A stretch of DNA of 64,000 bases from Roseateles_B flavus. GTDB lineage: Bacteria > Pseudomonadota > Gammaproteobacteria > Burkholderiales > Burkholderiaceae_C. Below are positions 52,877 through 62,145 of the stretch, in pieces (the first letter of the stretch is position 1; each line of letters opens with the position of its first letter). Made by a program: the position numbers and the translations under genes. The stretch is from positions 1 through 64,000 of the forward strand of contig NZ_JBDPZC010000002.1 in assembly GCF_039872765.1 (NCBI RefSeq), given 5' to 3'. Under the pieces are notes generated by a model. The model made no database searches. It was given only the letters and a program-made list of their open reading frames with translations, and was not told the origin of the DNA.

Positions 52877-55459
52877 ATGAAGCTTTCCATGCTCCGCCAG
52901 TCGTCGCTGGCCGCCGCCATCAGCCTGATGCTGGCCAGTTCCGCCGTCTACGCGCAATCCAACACCGTCGGCACCATCTACGGCCAGGCCGCCAACGCCA
53001 AGGGCAGCACCCTGGTGGTGGAGAACGCCGCCACCGGTGCCAAGCGCACCATCACCCTGGATGAAAGCGGCCGCTTCAACGTGACCGCCCTGCCCGCCGG
53101 CACCTACAAGGTCACCCTGATGAAGGACGGCGCCGTGGTCTCGACCCGCGACGGCGTGGAAGTCCGCATCGGCCAGGGCTCCGAGCTGCTGTTCGGCTCG
53201 GCTCAGACCCTCAGCACCGTCGAGGTGACGGGCAAGGTCGCTCGCCTGGACATGGCCAACTCCAACAACGGCGCCACATTCAGCGCCGCGCAGCTGGACC
53301 GCCTGCCCGTGGCCAAGTCCATCGACGGCATCATCCAGCTGGCCCCCAACACCACCAAGGCCGACAGCCGCTATGCCGGCGGCGCCAGCTTCGGCGGCGG
53401 TGCGGCCTCCGAGAACGCGTACTACATCAACGGCTTCCCGGTCACCAACCCGCTGACCCAGCTGGGCTCCTCCGAGCTGCCCTTCGGCGCCATCGCCAAC
53501 GCGCAGATCCTGACCGGCGGCTTCGGCGCCGAGTTCGGCCGCTCCACCGGCGGCGTGGTCAACATCACCACCAAGAGCGGCGGCAACACCTGGGAAGGTG
53601 GCGTGAGCATGAGCTTCACGCCCAACAGCCTGCGCGGTTCGCGCAAGGACATCTTCTATCCCACCACCGGCAAGCATGCGAGCGACGGCACCCTGTACCA
53701 GCGCCGCCAGAACAACACCGAGGACGAGTTCTCGATCGGTGCCTACGTGGGCGGCCCGCTGATCAAGGACAAGCTGTTCATGTTCACCGCAGTGGAGCGC
53801 CTCACGCGCAACACCGGCCAGGTCAACCTGACCCGCGACGTCGACGAGAAGAGCGACTCCGGCTGGACGGATGCGCGCAACGTCAACAACCGGTACATGT
53901 CCAAGTTCGACTGGAACGTGACCGACGACCACCACCTGGAACTGACCTTGCTGGGCGATGCCTACACCCGCAAGGAGCGCCTGGGCGGCTGGGACTACGC
54001 CACCGACAGCCGCTTCGGCAGCCTGGGCGACACCTCCACCTTCAAGGACGTGGCCAACAAGACCGACGGCGTCGGCTCGACCTCGCAGATCCTGAAGTAC
54101 ACGGGCAGCCTGACGCAAGACCTGACCCTCACCTTCCTGCATGGCCGCAGCAACTCGCCGCACACGCAGACCCTGGCCGGCTACGACTCCAAGCTGCCCG
54201 GCGTGATCGCCAGCCCCGCCAACCGGGCGCCCGGCATCACCTACAACACCACCGCACAGCCCTTCGCCGGCGAGCGTCTGCTGGCCGAAGGCGCCAAGGA
54301 CAAGGTCAAGTCCACCCGCCTGGACATCGAATGGCAGCACGGCAAGCACACGGTGCGCGCCGGCATCGACAACAACACCCTGCGCTCCATCAACGCCGGT
54401 GAAAGCACCGCTGGCGGCCTGACCTACACCTACTTCAAGTCCGCCGCCTCGCCGGACGGCACGGTGCCGGTCACCGACCTGCGCAGCGTGGGCACCATCA
54501 TCCCGGCCGCCGGCGGCCAGCTGGGCACGCAGGGCTACTACGTGCGCGCCACGCAGTTCGACGACATCACCAACGCCGAGTCCACCCAGGCCGCGCAGTA
54601 CATCGAGGACAAGTACCAGGTCACCAAGGACCTGCTGGTGACCGCCGGCCTGCGCAACGAGACCTACGAGAACAAGAACGGCGACGGCCAGACCTTCCTG
54701 AAGAACAAGAACCTGAACCCGCGCCTGGCCTTCTCGCTGGATCCGCTGAGCGACAAGACCACGCACGTGTTCGGCAGCGTGGGCCGCTACGCCATCCAGA
54801 TCCCGACGCACATCGCCGTGCGCGGTGCCAGCCGCTCCACCTACATCGACACCTACTCCACCTACTCCGGCGTCGATGCCAAGGGCGCGCCCATCAACCC
54901 GGTGCTGCTGGCCACCGGCTCGCCGGACAACGAGTTCGGCCAGGCCAAGCTCTACCAGACCGTCGCCGCGCAGAACCTGAAGGCGGCCGCGCAGGACGAG
55001 ATCACCCTGGGCATCGAGCGCACCCTGACCGAGCGCCTGAACGTCGGGGCGAAGCTGACCTATCGCAAGATGATCTCGACCATCGATGATTACTGCGACC
55101 AGACGCCCTTCAACAAGTACGCCGAGGACCACGGCATCGACGCCAGCCACTGGGGCGGCTTCACCTGCGCGTCCATCAACCCGGGCCGCAGCAACACCTT
55201 CCTGGTGAACTACTCGGGCGACGGCAAGACCTTCGTGCCGGTGACCCTCTCGGCCGCCGACATGGGCTTCGCCGACAACCCCGGCCAGCACAAGGCGCCC
55301 AGCCGCAGCTACCTCGCCCTGGACTTCTTCGCCGAGCACCCCTTCCGTGACGGCTGGTACGGCAAGATCAACTACACCCTGTCCTACAACAAGGGCAATA
55401 CCGAAGGCCAGACCCTGTCCGACGTGGGCCAGACCGATGTGTCCGCCACCCAGACCTAG
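52877..55459 (+). CDS. Oar-like TonB-dependent receptor, ends at internal amber codon
   Basis: An outer-membrane receptor of the Oar/CarboxypepD-regulatory type. A signal peptide covers 1-27 (SSAVYAQ), a carboxypeptidase-regulatory-like domain about 30-95 (GTIYGQAANAKGSTLVVENAA, LPAGTYKVTL), then the plug (about 110-240, TFSAAQLDRLPVAKSIDGI, GGFGAEFGRSTGGVVNITTKSGG) and the barrel. The reading frame is stopped by TAG at 55457-55459 (codon 861) just before the last barrel strands, and resumes in the same frame for 158 codons. CGAGGGA lies 9 bases before the ATG. The ligand is unknown; Oar-like receptors handle large substrates. Confidence 0.85.
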   Translation: MKLSMLRQSSLAAAISLMLASSAVYAQSNTVGTIYGQAANAKGSTLVVENAATGAKRTITLDESGRFNVTALPAGTYKVTLMKDGAVVSTRDGVEVRIGQGSELLFGSAQTLSTVEVTGKVARLDMANSNNGATFSAAQLDRLPVAKSIDGIIQLAPNTTKADSRYAGGASFGGGAASENAYYINGFPVTNPLTQLGSSELPFGAIANAQILTGGFGAEFGRSTGGVVNITTKSGGNTWEGGVSMSFTPNSLRGSRKDIFYPTTGKHASDGTLYQRRQNNTEDEFSIGAYVGGPLIKDKLFMFTAVERLTRNTGQVNLTRDVDEKSDSGWTDARNVNNRYMSKFDWNVTDDHHLELTLLGDAYTRKERLGGWDYATDSRFGSLGDTSTFKDVANKTDGVGSTSQILKYTGSLTQDLTLTFLHGRSNSPHTQTLAGYDSKLPGVIASPANRAPGITYNTTAQPFAGERLLAEGAKDKVKSTRLDIEWQHGKHTVRAGIDNNTLRSINAGESTAGGLTYTYFKSAASPDGTVPVTDLRSVGTIIPAAGGQLGTQGYYVRATQFDDITNAESTQAAQYIEDKYQVTKDLLVTAGLRNETYENKNGDGQTFLKNKNLNPRLAFSLDPLSDKTTHVFGSVGRYAIQIPTHIAVRGASRSTYIDTYSTYSGVDAKGAPINPVLLATGSPDNEFGQAKLYQTVAAQNLKAAAQDEITLGIERTLTERLNVGAKLTYRKMISTIDDYCDQTPFNKYAEDHGIDASHWGGFTCASINPGRSNTFLVNYSGDGKTFVPVTLSAADMGFADNPGQHKAPSRSYLALDFFAEHPFRDGWYGKINYTLSYNKGNTEGQTLSDVGQTDVSATQT
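54115..54129 (+). repeat. Dispersed 15-bp motif, one-mismatch copy
   Basis: GCAAGACCTGACCCT inside the TonB receptor gene, encoding QDLTL. Could be chance. Confidence 0.4.
55457..55459 (+). other. In-frame amber codon in the TonB receptor
   Basis: TAG at codon 861 of 1,018. The flanking frame is unbroken on both sides, with typical barrel sequence. Nonsense mutation, read-through or sequencing error are all possible. Confidence 0.9.
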
Positions 55460-55933
55460 GACCACTCCGGCATCATGGAGCACGCCTACGGCTACCTGCC
55501 CAATGACCGTCGCCACCAGATCAAGGCCTTCGGCTTCGTGGAGCTGAATGACCAGTGGCAGGTGGGCGGTAACGTGCTGCTGGCGGCCGGTCGTCCGACC
55601 AACTGCCTGGGCGCCTATGCCGGCAGCAATCCGACGGGTGACCAGGGCTACGGCTCGTCCTACCACTACTGCGACGGCAAGCCCTCGCCGCGCGGCACCT
55701 TCGGCCGCCTGTCCTGGGACACCCGCTTCGACATGAACGTGGTCTACCGCCCGGCGACCGTCAAGGGCCTGACCCTGCGCATGGACGTGTTCAACCTCCT
55801 GAACCGCCAGGTCGCCCAGAACGTGGACGAGACCTACCTGGACGGCGATGCCGTGTCGCCCACCTTCGGTCGCACGCTGAGCTACACCGCCCCCCGTTCG
55901 GTGAAGTTCACGCTGTCCTACGACTTCAAGTAA
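55460..55933 (+). pseudogene. 3' remainder of the TonB receptor, same frame after TAG
   Basis: The 158 codons after the amber codon continue the receptor barrel in the same frame: YGYLPNDRRHQIKAFGFVEL, GGNVLLAAGRPTNCLGAY, YHYCDGKPSPRGTFGRLSWD, GLTLRMDVFNLLNRQVAQ and a C-terminal strand ending LSYDFK. Without these last strands the barrel is unlikely to insert. The codon before the stop reads ACC (Thr) and the next GAC (Asp), so QT-stop-DHSG; relatives I recall have Trp there (TGG to TAG is one base). Confidence 0.75.
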
Positions 55934-55965
55934 GTCCGGCGCGGGGCCTGCGCCCCGCCGCATGC

Positions 55966-56001
55966 GACCCCGCGCAGCCCCGCTGCCCGGGGTCTTTTTT
56001 T
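55966..56001 (+). terminator. Rho-independent terminator of the TonB receptor gene
   Basis: GACCCCG pairs with CGGGGTC and an inner GCAGC/GCTGC stem nests inside it, followed by seven T. It lies 32 bases after the receptor's true stop at 55933, not after the amber, supporting a former full-length gene. Confidence 0.85.
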
Positions 56002-56141
56002 GCCCCGGTCCTGGCCCCTGTCGGCTGCCCCTGCAGTCCAGGGCCGGCGGGCTGCAGACCGTCCAAGAAGGCTTGGCCTGGCGCGCGGAGGGTTTAGGCT
56101 AGCGCCTGAGAACACCGGGTTCTCGATCACAAGGAGCACAC

Positions 56142-56492
56142 ATGAGCAGCATGAGCAGTGAGCTGGAACGCCTGGCGGAGCTGCATCGCCAGGGTCATCT
56201 GAGCGACGAGGAATTCGCGCGCGCCAAGGCCCGCATCCTGCAGGGCGAGGACGCCACCGCACAAGGCGGCGCACCTGGCACCGGCGCCCCCCCCTTCGGC
56301 AGCCCGGCCTCCGGCCAGGTCCTGCGGCGCAGCCTCAACGACCGCTGGCTGGGCGGCGTCTGCGGCGGCCTGGGCCGCATGACGAATGTGGAGTCCTGGA
56401 TCTGGCGCCTGCTCTTCGTGCTGACCAGCCTGTGCGTCGGCGGCGGCCTGGTGGTCTACCTGCTGCTGTGGATCTTCGTGCCGGAAGAATGA
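56142..56492 (+). CDS. SHOCT/PspC-domain membrane protein
   Basis: A 116-residue protein: a short SHOCT-type motif (ELERLAELHRQGHLSDEEFARAKARIL, about 7-33), a linker, and a PspC domain (about 63-115: RSLNDRWLGGVCGGLG, then a hydrophobic helix ending LLWIFVPEE). PspC proteins sense envelope stress. AAGGAG lies 5 bases before the ATG. A TAGGCT -10 candidate lies 43 bases upstream. No pspA is adjacent. Confidence 0.87.
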   Translation: MSSMSSELERLAELHRQGHLSDEEFARAKARILQGEDATAQGGAPGTGAPPFGSPASGQVLRRSLNDRWLGGVCGGLGRMTNVESWIWRLLFVLTSLCVGGGLVVYLLLWIFVPEE

Positions 56493-56541
56493 GGCGGCGC
56501 CAGGAGCGCGGGCGAGGCCAGGCGGCCTCCCCTGCGCTCTC

Positions 56542-57453
56542 TCACTGCGGCCGCGTGGCCACGTAGATGCTGCCCAGGCACAGGCCCATGCCGGCCAGGG
56601 ACAGGGCCGTGGGCACCCAGCCCTCCAGCAGGGCGGAGATGGCCAGGGCGATCACCGGGATGACCACGCCCGTCAACGCCGCCCGAGCGGCCCCCTGGCG
56701 CTGCGCCAGCTTGAAATACATCACGAAGGCCGCCACCGAGCCGGCCACGGCCAGGTACAGCAGGCTCAGCAGGTAGCTGGGCTGCCAGCTGAAATGCCAG
56801 CCGCTGCCATTGATCAGGGAAAGACTGGCCAGGAAGGCAGCGCCATAGCCCATGCTCCAGGCCAGCACCGGCACCAGGGCGAGGCCGCGCCGCGTGAGGG
56901 TGAGCGTCAGCACATTGCCCACGCAGGCGCACAGCACGGCCAGCAGTCCCAGGCCCAGGCCCAGGGCGGCGGTGGGCCGGGCGCCCGTCGCCGCGATCTC
57001 GGGCCAGAAGATCATCACCACGCCGGCCACGCCACCGCTGGCCGCCAGCAGGAAGCGGCGGCTGACGGTCTGCGCAAAGAAGAGGCGCCCGGAGAAGGCA
57101 TTGCCGAAGACCATCAGGCAGAAGAGCACGGCCACCAGGCCACTGGGGATGTGGCGCTCGGCCTCATAGACGGACACATAGTTGCCGCTGTACTGCACGA
57201 TGCCCGTGGCCAGCGTCAGGCCGTGGGCCCCCAGGGGCAGGCGCAGGCTCTCGCCACGCCAGCGGGCCAGGCCGGCCAGCATCAGCGCGGCCAGCGCGAA
57301 GCGCCAGGCCACGGAGTTGAGCACCGGCACGCCGCTGTCCAGCTGGTAGAGGATCACATGCCAGGTGCTGGCCCAGATCAGCGTGGGGCCCCAGAAGAGC
57401 CAGCGGGAGGACAGGCCCGGGGAGGCCGGGGCCAGGGCGGCGGTGGTGCTCAT
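56542..57453 (-). CDS. EamA/DMT-family transporter
   Basis: A 303-residue protein with ten predicted TM helices in two EamA halves (WFWGPTLIWASTWHVILYQLDS near the start; FKLAQRQGAARAALTGVVIPVIALAISALLEGW in the second). Probable metabolite exporter or importer of unknown substrate. It starts at ATG 57453. A strong terminator lies upstream, ending the LysE gene. Confidence 0.85.
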   Translation of the reverse strand: MSTTAALAPASPGLSSRWLFWGPTLIWASTWHVILYQLDSGVPVLNSVAWRFALAALMLAGLARWRGESLRLPLGAHGLTLATGIVQYSGNYVSVYEAERHIPSGLVAVLFCLMVFGNAFSGRLFFAQTVSRRFLLAASGGVAGVVMIFWPEIAATGARPTAALGLGLGLLAVLCACVGNVLTLTLTRRGLALVPVLAWSMGYGAAFLASLSLINGSGWHFSWQPSYLLSLLYLAVAGSVAAFVMYFKLAQRQGAARAALTGVVIPVIALAISALLEGWVPTALSLAGMGLCLGSIYVATRPQ

Positions 57454-57465
57454 CGAGGTTCCAGG

Positions 57466-57496
57466 AAAAAAAAGGACGCGCCGGGCATGGCGCGTC
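57466..57496 (-). terminator. Rho-independent terminator of the LysE gene
   Basis: On the minus strand GACGCGCC pairs with GGCGCGTC around a 6-base loop, followed by eight T. It lies about 60 bases after the LysE stop. Confidence 0.88.
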
Positions 57497-57555
57497 TTCC
57501 GGATTTCACGCTGGGTGCGCCCGCAGGGGCGACCCGCTTCTTGCGTCGCCCGGGC

Positions 57556-58191
57556 TCAGGCGGCGCGCTTGAAGGTGGCCAGCAGGGTGCCGGCCGCAAT
57601 GAAGAGGCTGCCGAAGACACGGTTCAGCGTCTTGATGTGCTCGGCGCTGCGCAGGGCGGACAGCACCTTGGCCGCCAGGGCCGTGTAGCCCGCCATCACC
57701 ACCAGGTCGGTGAAGCACAGGGTGGCACCGATCACGGTGTACTGGGCGCTCAGGCTCTGGTGCATGTCCAGGAACTGCGGCACCACGGCAAGCAGGAAGA
57801 CGGTGCCCTTGGGGTTGACCGCGTTGATGGCCCAGCCGCGCAGCACCAGCTGGCGCAGGCTCACGGCGCGGGCCTCGGAGGGCTCGGTGGCCGCCACCAG
57901 GGGCTTGGCAGGCGCGCGCCATTGCTGGACACCCAGGTAGACCAGATAGGCCACGCCCAGCCACTTGACGAGGGCAAAGCCGAAGGACGAGGCCGCGATC
58001 AGCGCGCCCAGGCCCGCGCCCACCAGCACGATCTGGGTCAGGATGCCCAGCACCAGGCCGAAAGTGGTGAAGTAGCCGCGGCGGAAGCCATGATTGAGGC
58101 CGGAGCTCATGGCGGCGATGGCGCCGGCGCCCGGCGAAAGGCTGATGGCCCAGGAAGCGGCAAAAAAGGCCAGCCAGGTCGAGAATTCCAT
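57556..58191 (-). CDS. LysE/RhtB-family exporter
   Basis: A 211-residue inner membrane protein with six TM helices; SLSPGAGAIAAMSSGLNHGFRRGY (about 18-41) and INAVNPKGTVFLLAVVPQFLD are LysE/RhtB signatures. Amino acid or homoserine lactone export is the family role. The ATG at 58191 was chosen because the longer frame runs antisense into radA. It is divergent from radA. Confidence 0.9.
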   Translation of the reverse strand: MEFSTWLAFFAASWAISLSPGAGAIAAMSSGLNHGFRRGYFTTFGLVLGILTQIVLVGAGLGALIAASSFGFALVKWLGVAYLVYLGVQQWRAPAKPLVAATEPSEARAVSLRQLVLRGWAINAVNPKGTVFLLAVVPQFLDMHQSLSAQYTVIGATLCFTDLVVMAGYTALAAKVLSALRSAEHIKTLNRVFGSLFIAAGTLLATFKRAA

Positions 58192-58342
58192 GTCAAAAGC
58201 TCCGGCTTGAGCCGCGCCCTTGAAACAGCGGTGGGCAGCGGCGAACCGTGGTTGTAGCACTTTGTCCGGGTTTTTGCTGAGGGCGAGGGACGCACGGCGG
58301 CAAGAAGCCCGCAAAGCGCCGGGAAGCGGGTCCCAGCCACGC

Positions 58343-58348
58343 CACAAT
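58343..58348 (+). promoter_or_regulatory. Putative -10 box of radA, near-leaderless
   Basis: CACAAT ends 7 bases before the ATG at 58356, the same layout as alr. No clear -35 box. Confidence 0.35.
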
Positions 58349-58355
58349 CCCGGCC

Positions 58356-59717
58356 ATGGCCAAGGAAAAAACCGTCTACAGCTGCAGCGAATGCGGCGGC
58401 AGCAGCCCCAAGTGGCTGGGCAAGTGCCCGCACTGCGGCGCCTGGAACACCCTGATCGAGACCGTCGCCGAGCCCACGGGCGGCAAGAACCGCTTCCAGG
58501 CCCTGGCGCGCAGCCAGCCCGTGGCCACGCTGTCCGAGATCGAGGCCAGCGACTACGAACGCACCCCCACCGGCCAGGAGGAACTGGACCGGGTGCTGGG
58601 CGGCGGCATCGTGGCAGGCGGCGTGGTGCTGATCGGCGGGGACCCCGGCATCGGCAAGTCCACCCTGCTGCTGCAGGCGGTGGATGCCCTGAGCCAGCAA
58701 TGCAAGGTGCTCTACGTGACCGGCGAGGAATCCGGCGCCCAGGTTGCGATGCGGTCAAGGCGTCTGGGGCTTTCGGGCGCCCAGGTGCGGGTGCTGGCCG
58801 AGATCAACCTGGAGAAGATCCTGGCCACCCTCGAGACCGAGGCGCCGGCCTTCTGCGTGATCGACTCCATCCAGACGCTCTACTCCGACCAGCTCTCCTC
58901 CGCCCCCGGCTCGGTGGCCCAGGTGCGTGAGTGCGCCGCGCAGCTGACCCGCACCGCCAAGGCCGGTGGCTGTGCCATGGTGCTGGTGGGCCACGTCACC
59001 AAGGAAGGCGCGCTGGCCGGCCCGCGGGTGCTGGAGCACATCGTGGACACGGTGCTCTATTTCGAGGGAGACACCCACAGCAGCTTCCGCCTGGTGCGGG
59101 CCATCAAGAACCGCTTCGGCGCGGTCAACGAGATCGGCGTCTTCGCGATGACCGACAAGGGCCTCAAGGGCGTGGCCAATCCCAGCGCCATCTTCCTCTC
59201 CACCCATGGCGAGCCGGTGCCGGGCTCCTGCGTGCTGGTCACGCTGGAGGGCACGCGGCCGCTGCTGGTGGAGCTGCAGGCCCTGGTCGACAGCGGCGGC
59301 CCCAGCCCGCGCCGGCTCTCGGTGGGCCTGGACCGCGACCGCCTGGCCATGCTGCTGGCCGTGCTGCACCGGCATGCCGGCGTCTCCACGGGCGACCAGG
59401 ACGTCTTCGTGAACGCGGTGGGCGGCGTGCGCATCAGCGAGCCCGCGGCTGACCTGGCCGTGCTGCTGGCCATCCAGAGCAGCCTGCGCGGCCGTGCGCT
59501 GCCGCGCGGCTTCATCGCCTTCGGCGAGGTGGGGCTGGCCGGCGAGGTGCGGCCGGCGCCGCGCGGGCAGGAGCGTCTCAAGGAGGCGGCCAAGCTGGGC
59601 TTCAGCGTCGCTGTGGTACCCAAGGCCAATGCGCCCAAGAAGGACATCGAGGGCCTGACGGTGCACGCAGTGGACCGCATCGAGGACGCCATCGCCGTGC
59701 TGCGCGGCCTGGATTGA
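58356..59717 (+). CDS. radA: DNA repair protein RadA
   Basis: A 453-residue RecA-like helicase that aids branch migration in recombination. An N-terminal zinc finger (Cys10, Cys13, Cys24, Cys27), Walker A GGDPGIGKST (about 94-103), the RadA motif KNRFG (KNRFGAVNEIGVF), and a Lon-like C-terminal domain are all intact. It is divergent from LysE. No radA partner genes follow except the PilZ gene. Confidence 0.96.
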   Translation: MAKEKTVYSCSECGGSSPKWLGKCPHCGAWNTLIETVAEPTGGKNRFQALARSQPVATLSEIEASDYERTPTGQEELDRVLGGGIVAGGVVLIGGDPGIGKSTLLLQAVDALSQQCKVLYVTGEESGAQVAMRSRRLGLSGAQVRVLAEINLEKILATLETEAPAFCVIDSIQTLYSDQLSSAPGSVAQVRECAAQLTRTAKAGGCAMVLVGHVTKEGALAGPRVLEHIVDTVLYFEGDTHSSFRLVRAIKNRFGAVNEIGVFAMTDKGLKGVANPSAIFLSTHGEPVPGSCVLVTLEGTRPLLVELQALVDSGGPSPRRLSVGLDRDRLAMLLAVLHRHAGVSTGDQDVFVNAVGGVRISEPAADLAVLLAIQSSLRGRALPRGFIAFGEVGLAGEVRPAPRGQERLKEAAKLGFSVAVVPKANAPKKDIEGLTVHAVDRIEDAIAVLRGLD

Positions 59718-59790
59718 AACCCGCTGGTCCTCGAGCCCAAGTCTGCTTACGATGCACCGCACGGCCAAGCCGGCCAGCAAGGAGCCCCTC

Positions 59791-60231
59791 ATGACCGACT
59801 CTGCCTCCGAGCAGCGCCAGCACACGCGCTTCGACCTGCCCGCCGCCCAGCAGGACGTCGCCACGCTGCCGGGCTGGATCTTCAAGCCCGTGCAGTTCAC
59901 CCGCGGCCCGGCCGGCCTGGTGCTCAACATCAGCAATGGCGGCCTGCAGGTGCTCACCAGTGCCACCGAGATGCTGGACCACGGCCCCTACGAGGTCGTG
60001 CTGCTGCTGGGCCAGCCCGATGCCCATGCGGGCGAGGACGAGCAGGTGTCCTGGTTCAACGGCGTGCTGGAGCGCGCCTGGACCCGGCCCCTGCCCGGCA
60101 TGGGCCATCTGCATGGCATGCGCTTCCTCTCGGCCAACTCCACCGCCGAGAAGTTCCTGGCCGGGCACCGCGAGGATCTGGCCGCCGGGCACTGGGTGCG
60201 CTGCGTGCTGCTGCAGGCCAAGGCGGGCTAG
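59791..60231 (+). CDS. PilZ-domain protein (c-di-GMP receptor)
   Basis: A 146-residue protein. The c-di-GMP site is RxxxR (RQHTR, residues 9-13) followed by NxSxxG (NISNGG, 46-51), as in PilZ. The start at 59791 has AAGGAG 7 bases before it; an upstream ATG at 59752 is unlikely because a TACGAT -10-like box overlaps it. It reads in the radA direction, 73 bases after its stop. It is convergent with the GGDEF gene, so a maker and a reader of the same second messenger are side by side. Confidence 0.82.
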   Translation: MTDSASEQRQHTRFDLPAAQQDVATLPGWIFKPVQFTRGPAGLVLNISNGGLQVLTSATEMLDHGPYEVVLLLGQPDAHAGEDEQVSWFNGVLERAWTRPLPGMGHLHGMRFLSANSTAEKFLAGHREDLAAGHWVRCVLLQAKAG

Positions 60232-60243
60232 GCACAAGGCGGC

Positions 60244-62145
60244 TCAGCCGCCGGTGGTGCCCAGCAGCAGGCGGCCTGCGCGCTTGCTGGCATACATGGC
60301 GTCGTCAGCGGCCTTCTTGAGGCTGTGCTCGTCCTCGCCATCCTCGGGGTACATGGCCAGACCCACGGAGCAGGTCAGCTCCAGGCTCAGATCGCCCAGC
60401 TGCAGGGGCTGGGCGACGAGGTTGTAGATCTTCTCGGCCACATGCCGGGCACTCTCGCGGCTGACCGGGCCGCACAGCAGCACCAGGAACTCGTCTCCGC
60501 CGATGCGCCCGACCACATCGGTCTCGCGCACCGCAGCCTTCAGGCGGCGGGCCATGGCCTGCAGCAGCTCGTCGCCCACCGCATGGCCGTGGATGTCATT
60601 GACGGGCTTGAAACGGTCCAGGTCGACCAGGATCAGGCCCAGGCTCTCGCGGTAGCGCCGGGCATGGGCCAGGGCCTGCTGCAGGCGCTCGGAGAAATGC
60701 GCGCGGTTGGCCAGCTCGGTCAGGGGATCGTGCCGCGCCAGGAAATGGATCTGGGCCTCGGACTGGCGGCGGGCATCGATGTCGGACAGGGTGCCGATCA
60801 TCCGCAGGGGATCGCCGCCCTCGTCGCGCTCGACGATGCGGCCGCGCGCCAGCAGCCAGCGCCAGCCACCGCCCTCGGCCCGCACGCGGTACTCGACCTC
60901 GAAGGTGCCGGGGCCGCCCTGGATGCAGTCGCGCAGGCGCTGCCGCAGCTGGACGTGGTCGTCCGGATGGACCAGGGGCAGCATCTGCACCAGGCGCGGC
61001 TCGCCGGCGGCCAGGGACCAGCCCATCAGCGCCTTCCAGCGTGCGGTCGTGACCAGGGCGTCGGCCCGCATGTCCCAGTCCCAGACGCCATCACCCGCCC
61101 CCTCCAGGGCAAAGGCCCAGCGCTGCTCGCTCTCGCGCAGCGCCCGCGTCATGCGCTGCGCCAGGGCCTGGGCACGCTCGCGGGAGCCCGCCAGGGCCCA
61201 GGCCAGGAGGGCCAGCAGCAGGCTGCCCAGGCCGCCCAGCAGGCCCAGGACGAGGGGCTCGCCCAGGCGGGTCAGGGGTGCGTAGTCGGGCTGGACCAGC
61301 AGCTGCAGGGTCCAGGCCTGGCCGCCGCGATGCAGGCGCTCCTCGCGATGGCGCTGGCCCCTGGCCGGCACCGCCGCCGCCGGGTAGATCTGCGGCGGGT
61401 CCTGGAGGCCCTCACCGTCGAAGAGCCGCAGGCTCAGGCCGCGCGGCATCTGGGCCTGCAGGGGATCCATCAGGGCGGCCAGCGCCACCGGCGCCAGCAC
61501 CCAGGACTCGAGGCGACGACCGCCATCCGGGAACGAGCGGAACAGGGGCTGGACCAGCACGAAGCCCAGGCTGCGCCCGAGGCGCCAGCTGCGCAGGTCC
61601 AGGGCGGGGCTCAGCGCGACCTGGCCGCTCTCCCAGGCTCGCTGCAGGGCCGGCTGCAGCAGGGCCTCGCGCCAGAGGTCGGGCGGCTGCCCCAGCTGGC
61701 CGGGCCCCGGCAGCAGCGGCCCCAGCAGGGCTCGCGGGCTGGCCTTGTCGTCCACCGCGCGGCCCGGCATCCAGCGCACCAGGGCCAGACCCTCCAGGCC
61801 CGCGTGCTCCGCCCCCAGTGGCAGGGCCTCCATGAAACGCCCCAGCCGTGCTTCATCCAGGCTCCGCCCGGTGAGGACCGGCTCCTGCGTCTGGGCCAGG
61901 GCATGGACGGCGGACAGGACCTGCTGCAGAGCATCGAGGCGGTGGGACAGTCGCTGGCCGGCGGCGTGCAGGGCGGCGTCGAGGTCGCGCTGCAAGGCCT
62001 GCTCCGCTTCCTCGCGCTCGTGGGACCACAGGCCCAGGCTCAGCATCAGGCCCAGCAGCAGGATGGCCCAGGGCAGGCCCTGCGCCAGATGCGGCCCCCG
62101 GCGCCAGCGCGCACGCCAGCGCAGCAGACGCCGCCGCAGGCTCAC
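60244..62145 (-). CDS. CHASE/PAS/GGDEF diguanylate cyclase
   Basis: A 633-residue protein with TM helices at about 20-45 and 285-310 flanking a CHASE-like periplasmic sensor, a PAS domain (about 330-450, FALEGAGDGVWDWDM) and a GGDEF domain with intact GGDEF (RIGGDEFLVLL) and an RxxD inhibitory site (RETD) five residues earlier. It should make c-di-GMP. GTG 62145 was chosen: GAGGTG lies 6 bases before it, while GTG 62193, 16 codons upstream, encodes low-complexity sequence. No EAL domain. Confidence 0.85.
   Translation of the reverse strand: MSLRRRLLRWRARWRRGPHLAQGLPWAILLLGLMLSLGLWSHEREEAEQALQRDLDAALHAAGQRLSHRLDALQQVLSAVHALAQTQEPVLTGRSLDEARLGRFMEALPLGAEHAGLEGLALVRWMPGRAVDDKASPRALLGPLLPGPGQLGQPPDLWREALLQPALQRAWESGQVALSPALDLRSWRLGRSLGFVLVQPLFRSFPDGGRRLESWVLAPVALAALMDPLQAQMPRGLSLRLFDGEGLQDPPQIYPAAAVPARGQRHREERLHRGGQAWTLQLLVQPDYAPLTRLGEPLVLGLLGGLGSLLLALLAWALAGSRERAQALAQRMTRALRESEQRWAFALEGAGDGVWDWDMRADALVTTARWKALMGWSLAAGEPRLVQMLPLVHPDDHVQLRQRLRDCIQGGPGTFEVEYRVRAEGGGWRWLLARGRIVERDEGGDPLRMIGTLSDIDARRQSEAQIHFLARHDPLTELANRAHFSERLQQALAHARRYRESLGLILVDLDRFKPVNDIHGHAVGDELLQAMARRLKAAVRETDVVGRIGGDEFLVLLCGPVSRESARHVAEKIYNLVAQPLQLGDLSLELTCSVGLAMYPEDGEDEHSLKKAADDAMYASKRAGRLLLGTTGG

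Noticed and set aside
52814..55963. Antisense frame of 1,049 codons opposite the TonB receptor
   Set aside because: Same cause; it also runs across the amber site unbroken, as expected of a shadow frame.
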